Shown: positions 40,994 to 47,426 of the stretch, piece after piece
How positions within the stretch are numbered: the stretch's first letter is position 1
How the letters are laid out: each line of letters starts with the position of its first letter
Assembly (NCBI RefSeq): GCF_003967355.1
Contig: NZ_BIFH01000013.1
Coordinates: forward strand, 427,870 to 491,869
From: Embleya hyalina
GTDB taxonomy: Bacteria > Actinomycetota > Actinomycetes > Streptomycetales > Streptomycetaceae
Direction: 5' to 3'
DNA length: 64,000 bases
Translations under genes and position numbers: made by a program
The notes under the pieces: model-generated
Databases searched by the model: none
What the model was told of the DNA's origin: nothing
The model's input: the letters and a program-made list of their open reading frames with translations, nothing else

Positions 40994-42544
40994 GTGTCGA
41001 ATACCCCTCCCGCACACCTGCCCGGCCTGCTCGAACCGCGCTCCGACGAGATTCGGTGCGATATCGCGATCATCGGCTCCGGCATGGGAGGCGCGACACT
41101 CGCCTACGCGCTGCGTGATCTCGGGGCCCGGGTCACGGTGATCGAGCGGGGGGACTTCCTGCCGCGCGAATACGAGAACTGGTCGCCGAAAGCCGTTTTC
41201 ACCCGGAGCCGCTATCGCAACAGCGAAAGCTGGTACGACGACACGAGCCGGCCCTTCCGACCCGGCGTGCACTACTACGTGGGCGGAAACACCAAGGTAT
41301 ACGGGGCCACGCTGCCGCGATTTCGGGAAACGGACTTCGGTGCGGTCGACCTGCACGAGGGCGTCTCGCCGGCCTGGCCGATCGACTATCGCGACATCGA
41401 ACCGCACTACGCCCGCGCGGAGCGGGTCTACCGGGTGCACGGCACCCCGGGGCAGGACCCCACCGAGCCGTGGCGGTCGGGCGACTTCCCGTTCCCCGGG
41501 GTGGCCCACGAACCCGCCGTCGCGGCACTGGCCGACTCCCTGCGCGGCCAGGGACTGACGCCGTTCGACATGCCGATCGGGGTGGATCTGCGTACCGGGG
41601 GAGGCTGCGTGCGCTGTGCCACCTGCGACGGCTTCCCGTGCCTGCTGGACGCCAAGAGCGACGCCGACGTGTGCGCGATGCGCCCCGCGCTGGTCGCGGG
41701 CAACGTCGAACTGCTGACCCGCACCACGGTCGTCCGGCTGCGCACCGACCCGAGCGGCACCCGTGTGACCGAGGCCGTCGCCACCCGGGACGGCCGGGAA
41801 CTGCGTATCGTGGCCGAACGATTCGTGCTGGCGGCCGGGGCGGTCAACACCGCCGCGCTGCTCCTGCGGTCCGGCCCCGGGCCGGGGCGCGGCCTGGCCG
41901 ACGGCTCGGGGCGGGTGGGCCGCAACTACATGGTGCACAACAGCACGTTCGTGGTCGCGGTCGACCCGCGCCGCCGCAACGACACGGTCTTCCAGAAGAC
42001 CCTCGGCTGGAACGACTGGTATCGCGACGAGGGCCCGCACGGGCCGCTGGGCAATGTACAAACGCTCGGGAAGCTCCAGGCCCCGATGGCCCGCGTGCTC
42101 GGCGAGCGGGTGCCGGCGCCGATCCTCGGCGCGCTGGCCGCGCACAGCGTGGACCTGTACCTCACCAGCGAGGACCTGCCCTCGTCGAACAATCGCGTCA
42201 CCGTCGACGGGGCGGATCGGGTGGTCGTGCACTGGTCGCCGAACAACCTGGCGCCGCATCGGGAACTGGTGCGGCGCACCGCGGACGTGCTGCGGCGATC
42301 GGGATATCCCATGGTCTTCACCCGGCGCATGGGGGTGGCGGTCAACTCCCACCAGTGCGGTACGGCGGTGATGGGCGAGGACCCGGCCACCAGCGTCGTC
42401 GACCCCTACGGCAAGGCGCACGACCTGCGCAATCTGTGGGTGGCCGACAGCGCGGTGTTCCCGTCCTCGGCGGCGGTGAACCCGGGCCTGACCATCGCCG
42501 CGAATGCCTTCCGGATCGCCGAGGACGGCGAACTCGCCGATTGA
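40994..42544 (+). CDS. GMC-family oxidoreductase (second copy)
   Basis: 516 residues from GTG 40994, with GGAAAGGAAAAC upstream. FAD site CDIAIIGSGMGGATLAYALR; GMC block YYVGGNTKVYGATLPRF; catalytic His in NSHQCGTAVMGEDPATSVVD and Asn in AVNPGLTIAANAFRIAED. The Cys cluster GGCVRCATCDGFPCLLDAK is unusual and could hold a metal or disulfides. It differs enough from the first GMC gene to suggest a different hydroxyl as target. Sequence style recalls glucoside-3-dehydrogenase and the NeoQ/BtrQ dehydrogenases. Two such oxidations plus two aminotransferases in one operon match a di-amino product. Confidence 0.9.
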   Translation: MSNTPPAHLPGLLEPRSDEIRCDIAIIGSGMGGATLAYALRDLGARVTVIERGDFLPREYENWSPKAVFTRSRYRNSESWYDDTSRPFRPGVHYYVGGNTKVYGATLPRFRETDFGAVDLHEGVSPAWPIDYRDIEPHYARAERVYRVHGTPGQDPTEPWRSGDFPFPGVAHEPAVAALADSLRGQGLTPFDMPIGVDLRTGGGCVRCATCDGFPCLLDAKSDADVCAMRPALVAGNVELLTRTTVVRLRTDPSGTRVTEAVATRDGRELRIVAERFVLAAGAVNTAALLLRSGPGPGRGLADGSGRVGRNYMVHNSTFVVAVDPRRRNDTVFQKTLGWNDWYRDEGPHGPLGNVQTLGKLQAPMARVLGERVPAPILGALAAHSVDLYLTSEDLPSSNNRVTVDGADRVVVHWSPNNLAPHRELVRRTADVLRRSGYPMVFTRRMGVAVNSHQCGTAVMGEDPATSVVDPYGKAHDLRNLWVADSAVFPSSAAVNPGLTIAANAFRIAEDGELAD

Positions 42545-42576
42545 GGACGGCGAACTCGGCGGCCGAGGGCGGGGTT

Positions 42577-43536
42577 TCAGGGGCCGGACGGGTGGTCGCC
42601 GGCCAGGAGATCCCAGGCCAGCAGGCCGGCGCCCAACGAGCCCGACTCGTCCTCGAAGCGTGCGCCGAGCAGCTGCGGCGGCACCTCGAAGGTCAGCCGC
42701 CGTTCGAGTTCCGCGCGCAGCGGGCGCAGCAGCAGGTCACCCGAGCGCCCGATCCCACCGCCCAGCACGACGGCGGAGGGATCGAGCATCGTCACGGACG
42801 CCACCAAGGTGTCGGCCAGGCCGTCGATCATCTCGGACCACACCCGGGTCGCGATCGCCTCGCCCTCGGCCGCCAGGCGCGCGACGTCGGCGGCGTCGAC
42901 GGCCGGCCCGTCGCCGGGGTTCGCGAGTTCGCGATGGCGGCGCGCGATGGCCGGCCCGCCGACCACGGTGCTCACGCATCCGCGCCGGCCGCACCCACAG
43001 GCGCGGCCGTTCGCCCGCAGGACCGTGTGGCCCATCTCGCCGGCTCGCCAGTGGGCGCCGACGAACGGCCGTCCGCCGATCATGATCGCCGCGCCCACGC
43101 CGGTACCGATCGGCACGAACAGGAAGACGTCGTGGCCGACGCCGGCGCCCAGGCGGGCCTCGGCGACACCGCCGGCGCGCACGTCGTGCCCGAGCGCCAC
43201 GGGTAGGCCCAGTCGTTCGGCCAGCCGGTCGCGCAGCGACACGTCCCGCCACCGGAAGGCGGAGGAGAACACGGCCACCCCGGCCGCCTCGTCCACCACC
43301 CCGCAGGCGGCGACCCCGACGGCGCGCACCACGGTGCCGCGCCGGGTCGCCTCGGCCACCGAGGCGGCGGCGTGGTCGAGCACGTGGTCCACCACGGCGT
43401 CGGGGCCCAGTTCACGCCCGCTGCGGTGCCGGCCGACGAATTCGTGGGTGCCGTCGCGGCCGATCAGCGCCGACTTGAAGGCGGTGCCTCCGAGGTCGAG
43501 TCCGAGCACGACGTCCTCACCGGCATACGTCCGCAT
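42577..43536 (-). CDS. ROK-family sugar kinase
   Basis: 319 residues, ATG 43534-43536 after TGAGGAG. ATP-binding DVVLGLDLGGTAFKSALIG, sugar-binding HWRAGEMGHTVL, zinc-binding ROK motif GRACGCGRRGCVSTVV and AVVLGGGIGRSGDLLL. No N-terminal helix-turn-helix, so it is a kinase, not a ROK repressor. It phosphorylates glucose, GlcNAc, ManNAc or an amino sugar with ATP. It faces the amino-sugar operon tail-to-tail, 32 bases apart. It may feed that pathway with a sugar phosphate or be a separate glucokinase-like gene. Confidence 0.93.
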   Translation of the reverse strand: MRTYAGEDVVLGLDLGGTAFKSALIGRDGTHEFVGRHRSGRELGPDAVVDHVLDHAAASVAEATRRGTVVRAVGVAACGVVDEAAGVAVFSSAFRWRDVSLRDRLAERLGLPVALGHDVRAGGVAEARLGAGVGHDVFLFVPIGTGVGAAIMIGGRPFVGAHWRAGEMGHTVLRANGRACGCGRRGCVSTVVGGPAIARRHRELANPGDGPAVDAADVARLAAEGEAIATRVWSEMIDGLADTLVASVTMLDPSAVVLGGGIGRSGDLLLRPLRAELERRLTFEVPPQLLGARFEDESGSLGAGLLAWDLLAGDHPSGP

Positions 43537-43644
43537 GACCGTGACTCCTCACTCGAGGCGGCCGTTCCGGCCCGCCCGCGCATCCCCGAGGGCGTCACGA
43601 TACAAGGCGCCCGATTCGTCCGGGCGCCCGATTCGTCCGGTTGC

Positions 43645-44169
43645 TCAGTCGGCGGGATGCAACTGCGCGGTGCTGAACGCGACGGTGACCCGGTGACTGA
43701 CCAGACCGCCGTGCACGGGGTGGCCGTCCGGGTGCAGCAGGGAGTAGGCCTCGATGCGGGCGCGGTACAGCCGATTGGGCGACGCTCCGCGGAAGTCGTC
43801 CGCCGGGCGCTCGCGCTTCACCCGCACCTCCGGGTCGGGGTAGCGCCGCGCGTAGTAGACGGCGCAGCCCTCGGCGACCTCGTCGTCGGTCAGCGGCCGG
43901 GCGGTTCCGCTGCCGAACAGGGCCTGATCCGTCCCGGTCGTGCCGAGATCGTAGGCCAGCACCGAAACGGCCGGATTCTCGTCGATGTTGCGCGAGTGCC
44001 GGGAGTCGGCGGCCGATATCCAGTAGAAGTGGTCCGCGAAGTCCCAGGCGTGCGCCAATGGGGTCATCCACGATTCGCCGCCCCGAGAGGCGGTCCCCAG
44101 GGTGAGATAGCGAACAGATCGCAGAACGTCTCCGGCGATGACTCGAAGATCCTCATCGGACAACGACAC
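43645..44169 (-). CDS. Pyridoxamine 5'-phosphate oxidase-like FMN protein
   Basis: 174 residues; GTG 44167-44169 chosen because GGAGGTGCAC precedes it by five bases. A single split-barrel domain: LTLGTASRGGESWMTPLAHA and ISAADSRHSRNIDENPAVSV are the usual FMN-binding region; ARRYPDPEVRVKRERPADDF and LYRARIEAYSLL follow. Such proteins bind FMN or F420 and reduce or bind diverse ligands; true PdxH signatures are not present. Same strand as the ROK gene, 108 bases upstream of it, so possibly cotranscribed. Specific substrate unknown. Confidence 0.87.
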   Translation of the reverse strand: MSLSDEDLRVIAGDVLRSVRYLTLGTASRGGESWMTPLAHAWDFADHFYWISAADSRHSRNIDENPAVSVLAYDLGTTGTDQALFGSGTARPLTDDEVAEGCAVYYARRYPDPEVRVKRERPADDFRGASPNRLYRARIEAYSLLHPDGHPVHGGLVSHRVTVAFSTAQLHPAD

Positions 44170-44659
44170 GTGCACCTCCGTCGGCTGGCTGATTCGGCGG
44201 AAGAGAATCCCCGCCCGGCTCGCTGTATTTCCCGTGTCACTCTAACAACGGGCGCGTATCGCCATAAGACTGCCGAGGTCGCGGAATCCGGAATGCGTCC
44301 TGTCTGTTCGTGTGCGGGGGCGGCGATCGAATGGCCGAATTCCGAGGCGGCGTGGAAAGCGGCGACACGGTGTCCGGGGCCGCCTGACTCTTGCCGGATG
44401 GACGCAGGAGTGGTGACAGTATGTGGTCATTCGGCTACCATGAGTCGTCAGGTGTGTCGCGCGTCGCGGCTTCCGTTGCCGCTCACGTCGCATTCTTCGT
44501 CATATCCTCCGTAGCGGCTCGCGTTGCAGGTCGCGTTGCAGCACGCGTCGCAGGAGGCGTCGCAACTTCCGTTGTATCTCCCGTCGTTCCGAGCGGAACC
44601 GGTGGATCGCCGTCTGCTCCGTACCCGCGAAGGAGTGGGCGAACGGCATACCGGGTGGG
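44170..44659. other. Region without a convincing gene, 490 bases
   Basis: Lies between the PNPOx-like gene and a methyltransferase, both on the minus strand. It contains the 12-bp repeat tract at 44462-44593. One plus-strand frame (ATG 44421, AGGAG ten bases before) would read through the repeat as a Val-Ala-x-x tetrad peptide of about 124 residues ending at 44795. A minus frame reads the same tract as Cys-Asp/Asn-Ala-Ser repeats. I see no homology support for either and do not call a gene. Confidence 0.5.
44462..44593. repeat. Imperfect 12-bp tandem repeat, 11 units
   Basis: Eleven consecutive 12-base units each begin CGT, with the consensus CGTYGCRNNTCN: for example CGTCGCGGCTTC, CGTTGCCGCTCA, CGTTGCAGGTCG, CGTTGCAGCACG, CGTCGCAGGAGG, CGTCGCAACTTC. 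The phase is kept without insertion for 132 bases. The period is a multiple of three, so a repeated tetrapeptide would result in any frame. Confidence 0.85.
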
Positions 44660-45412
44660 TCAGGCGGTGTGTTCGTGCGTGACGAAGGTGTCCGTCACGT
44701 ACGGGATGTCCATCGGGTCGGGGCGATCGGCCAGGTGCGTGCGCAGGCGGGCGAAGAAGTCCGCGTGTTCGGCCTCGGGCAGCGCGTTGACGTAGCTGAG
44801 CGTGGCGATGCGGTCGGTGAGTTCCCGGTGCGCGAGGGTCTCGGTCCAGCGGAAGTCGCGGCGCACCGCGGGGAGGTAGCGGCCCGACGCGTCGAGGTCG
44901 GTGCGGAAGTCGCGGCCGACCTCGTACGGCTGGAACTCCTTCCACTCGGTGACCGCGCTCAGCGCGAGCGCCTCGGCGTCCGACTCGTCGCGCTCGTTCC
45001 ACAGCAGCACCAGGCCGCCGCCCGGGCGCAACACCCGAGCGATCTCGCGCAGCGCGGCGGGACCGTCGAACCAGTGGAACGCCTGCGCGACCACGACCGC
45101 GTCGAACGACCCGGCGGGGAAGGGGATTTCCTCGGCGCTGCCGATGTGCAGCGGGACCTCGGGCAGCGCCCGGGCGAAGGTGGCCCGCATCGCCTCGGAC
45201 GGCTCGACCGCGGTGACGTCGGCGCCCAGCGCGACGAGTTCGGCGGTCATCCGGCCGGTCCCCGCCGCGAGGTCGAGCACTTCACGACCCGGGCCGAGGT
45301 CGACCGCGCCGTGCAGGTACGCGATCACCTCGGGGCGGTACGCGGGCCGGGCCCGATGGTAACGGTCGGCGCCGGAGCCGAATCCCCGGCGGGCAAGCTC
45401 GCTCATGTCCAT
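44660..45412 (-). CDS. Class I SAM-dependent methyltransferase
   Basis: 250 residues from ATG 45410-45412 (a second ATG two codons later is equally possible; neither has a strong ribosome site). Motif I VLDLAAGTGRMTAELVALGA, acidic loop VTAVEPSEAMRATF, motif II GSAEEIPFPAGSFDAVVVAQ with AFHWFD, and LRPGGGLVLLWNERDES. The group (UbiE/trans-aconitate-methyltransferase style) methylates small acids, quinones or metabolites. No operon partner: 490 non-coding bases lie downstream and 266 upstream. Substrate unknown. Confidence 0.9.
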   Translation of the reverse strand: MDMSELARRGFGSGADRYHRARPAYRPEVIAYLHGAVDLGPGREVLDLAAGTGRMTAELVALGADVTAVEPSEAMRATFARALPEVPLHIGSAEEIPFPAGSFDAVVVAQAFHWFDGPAALREIARVLRPGGGLVLLWNERDESDAEALALSAVTEWKEFQPYEVGRDFRTDLDASGRYLPAVRRDFRWTETLAHRELTDRIATLSYVNALPEAEHADFFARLRTHLADRPDPMDIPYVTDTFVTHEHTA

Positions 45413-45678
45413 GGCACCGCATGGTGCCCGCGACGACGGCCGATCCCAGGCCGGTTCGCGGCGGACTCCGGGCCCGGTCGGCGGCGTCCGCGACGGGTCG
45501 CGGATGCGGTCGACGGCCGACGACGTCACCGGACACGTCCCTCGACCCGGCGCCGCGCCGGGATCGGGGTGGGTCGTTGCGATGCGGCAAGGGGGGCGTT
45601 GCCGATCGAACGTTCGGGTCTCCGGAGGGGTGGAGCAGCCGGGGTGGCTCCACCATCTCGCCGGGCAGGCGGCGGGGT

Positions 45679-46368
45679 CTACTCGTGGGCGCTGATCTCG
45701 CCGCCCGAACTCAGCACGATGTATATGCCGTTGGCGACCGCGCCGGCGTCGTGCTGGTTCGCTTCCAATGTGCCGTGGTTCACGCCCCCGTTGCCGAGGA
45801 TCCGCGCACGGAACCGGAGTTCGCCGACCTTGGTGACCTCGGCCGTCCAGCCGCCGGGGAGTTGGAAGGTGCCCGGACCGGTGTGTTCGCCGCCCATCCA
45901 GGAGTGGATCGTGCCGTCCATCGAGAGCACGACGAACATGCCGTTGGCGTCGAGCCCGGCGTCCGTGTCGTTGGTTTCGAGCGTGGCGAGGACCTGGCCC
46001 CCGTTGACGATCTTGGCACGGTAGCGCTGGGCGCCGAGGTTCTCGATCTCGGCCGTGCTGCCGTCCACCAGGGTCTTGCCGCCGCCGGAGGAGCCGCCCT
46101 TGGGCGTCGTGGCCGGCGGGGTGCCGGTCTTCGGCTTGGTCGTGCCGGTCGGCGCGCTCGTGCCGGGCGCGTCGGATGCGGCGGCCGGCGCGGGCGGGGC
46201 GACCGGCGGGGTGCTGTCGCCGACCTTGGCCGTGGCGGCCGGCGCGGTGGTCTTGTCCTTGTCGTCCGAGTCGCACGCCGTTGCGGTGGGGATCAGCAGA
46301 GCCGCCGCCAGCACGGTGCCGGCCAGTGTACGGACGGTGTTCGTACGGCGGGTCGTTACGAGGGACAT
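45679..46368 (-). CDS. Putative lipoprotein with two tandem ~62-residue repeats
   Basis: 229 residues, ATG 46366-46368 after GGGAGAAATCGC. A signal sequence ends in the lipobox-like ATAC with Cys32 as lipidation site; then a ~60-residue Pro/Ala/Thr/Gly-rich linker. The rest is two copies of one unit: copy 1 STAEIENLGAQRYRAKI / TLETNDTDAGLDANGMFVVL, copy 2 GWTAEVTKVGELRFRARIL / TLEANQHDAGAVANGIYIVL. The duplicated fold is probably a small beta-domain displayed on the outer face of the membrane. Family not recognised. Divergent from the YrdC-type gene, 292 bases apart. Confidence 0.85.
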   Translation of the reverse strand: MSLVTTRRTNTVRTLAGTVLAAALLIPTATACDSDDKDKTTAPAATAKVGDSTPPVAPPAPAAASDAPGTSAPTGTTKPKTGTPPATTPKGGSSGGGKTLVDGSTAEIENLGAQRYRAKIVNGGQVLATLETNDTDAGLDANGMFVVLSMDGTIHSWMGGEHTGPGTFQLPGGWTAEVTKVGELRFRARILGNGGVNHGTLEANQHDAGAVANGIYIVLSSGGEISAHE

Positions 46369-46660
46369 GCGATTTCTCCCGAGCAATTGGTGTTGAGGAC
46401 GCACACGTTGCCCACTCCCTCCGGTGTTGGGACGGGAGGCGGTGGCGCGCCGTGCAAGATCGACGTTAGCCCGGAACAGTCGACGAATCGGGTCCCGCCA
46501 TGTCACCGGATTGCTACGCCTCGGATCGTGTGGCGAGCCCCACAAGTGACTCCGGACAAGCCTCCCGTTTCCCCGAAACCACGCTTCCCGCACGATGCGG
46601 CACAGGGTCGCGAAACCGCGTCCGGGACACCGCGGGGCCCGGTCCCCGTATGGTCTGCGC

Positions 46661-47281
46661 ATGGCGAAGTATTTCGATGTGCATCCCGAGAACCCCCAGC
46701 AACGCACCATCGGCAGTGTGGTCGACCTGATTCGCGGCGGGTCGCTCGTCGTGTACCCGACGGATTCCTGTTTCGCACTGGGATGCCAATTGGGCAACCG
46801 TGAGGGCATCGCCCGGATTCGCGCGATCCGCGAGCTCGACGACCGGCACCACTTCACCCTGGTGTGCGAGAGCTTCGCCCAGCTGGGCCGGTTCGTACAC
46901 CTGGACAACGACGTGTTCCGGGCGATCAAGGCGTCCACGCCCGGCCCCTACACCTTCATTCTCCGGGCCACGTCGGAGGTGCCGAAGCAGCTGCTGCATC
47001 CGAAGAAGAAGACGGTCGGCGTCCGGATTCCCGACCACGTCGTCACCCAGGCCCTGCTCGCCGAACTCGGTGAGCCGATCCTGTCCAGCACGCTGCTCCT
47101 GCCCGGCGAGGAGGAGCCGCTGACGCAGGGCTGGGAGATCAAGGAACGGCTCGACCACGTGGTGGACGCCGTGGTGGACTCCGGCGACTGCGGCATCCAG
47201 CCGACCACGGTCATCGACTTCTCCAGCGACGAGGCCGAGATCGTCCGCCGCGGGGCGGGCGACACCGCGCGCTTCGAGTAG
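46661..47281 (+). CDS. L-threonylcarbamoyladenylate synthase-like (Sua5/YciO/YrdC) protein
   Basis: 206 residues, ATG 46661-46663. SLVVYPTDSCFALGCQLGNR, RHHFTLVCESFAQLGRFV, LHPKKKTVGVRIPDHVV and GEPILSSTLLLPGEEEP give the YrdC fold with the KxR/S-x-N-type nucleotide surface. The overall pattern is closest to the YciO branch, whose members bind RNA or have weak synthase activity, while YrdC/Sua5 makes threonylcarbamoyl-AMP for t6A in tRNA. No Sua5 C-terminal domain. A strong terminator follows the gene. Cytoplasmic housekeeping-type function. Confidence 0.93.
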   Translation: MAKYFDVHPENPQQRTIGSVVDLIRGGSLVVYPTDSCFALGCQLGNREGIARIRAIRELDDRHHFTLVCESFAQLGRFVHLDNDVFRAIKASTPGPYTFILRATSEVPKQLLHPKKKTVGVRIPDHVVTQALLAELGEPILSSTLLLPGEEEPLTQGWEIKERLDHVVDAVVDSGDCGIQPTTVIDFSSDEAEIVRRGAGDTARFE

Positions 47282-47304
47282 CGGTGCGCCGGCGGGCGGA
47301 ACGG

Positions 47305-47338
47305 AAAAGCCCCGGGCGTCTTGACGCCCGGGGCTTTT
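47305..47338. terminator. Intrinsic terminator, perfect 16-bp stem
   Basis: AAAAGCCCCGGGCGTC (47305-47320) and GACGCCCGGGGCTTTT (47323-47338) are perfectly complementary with a two-base TT between them. The T run at the 3' side makes it a textbook Rho-independent terminator for the YrdC-type gene, and it insulates the HelR-like gene downstream. Confidence 0.92.
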
Positions 47339-47370
47339 CGCGAGGTATATTTGGTGGTTCTGAATACCGA

Positions 47371-47389
47371 TTCCGAATGGTATTCGGAA
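47371..47389. promoter_or_regulatory. 19-bp palindrome upstream of the HelR-like gene
   Basis: TTCCGAAT-GGT-ATTCGGAA is a perfect 8-bp inverted repeat with a 3-base centre. An overlapping pair, GAATACC (47362-47368) and GGTATTC (47379-47385), is also perfect. The tract ends 37 bases before the helicase start codon and is unusually AT-rich for this genome, so it is a likely operator or transcription-factor site. It is unrelated to the RAE. Confidence 0.6.
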
Positions 47390-47426
47390 AGCTGAATGAC
47401 GACATGATATCCGCCCGGGAGTCGAA

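Noticed and set aside
44462..44593. Regular repeat considered as a CRISPR array.
   Set aside because: Units are 12 bases, imperfect and without spacers; no cas genes are present.
44421..44795. Plus-strand frame with an acceptable ribosome site reading through the 12-bp repeat.
   Set aside because: No homology, it overlaps the methyltransferase antisense for 136 bases, and its composition is explained by the repeat; kept only as an observation.
47305..47338. GC-rich palindrome close to the HelR-like gene considered as an RAE.
   Set aside because: Its sequence differs from the RAE, and its perfect stem with a T run marks it as the terminator of the preceding YrdC-type gene.
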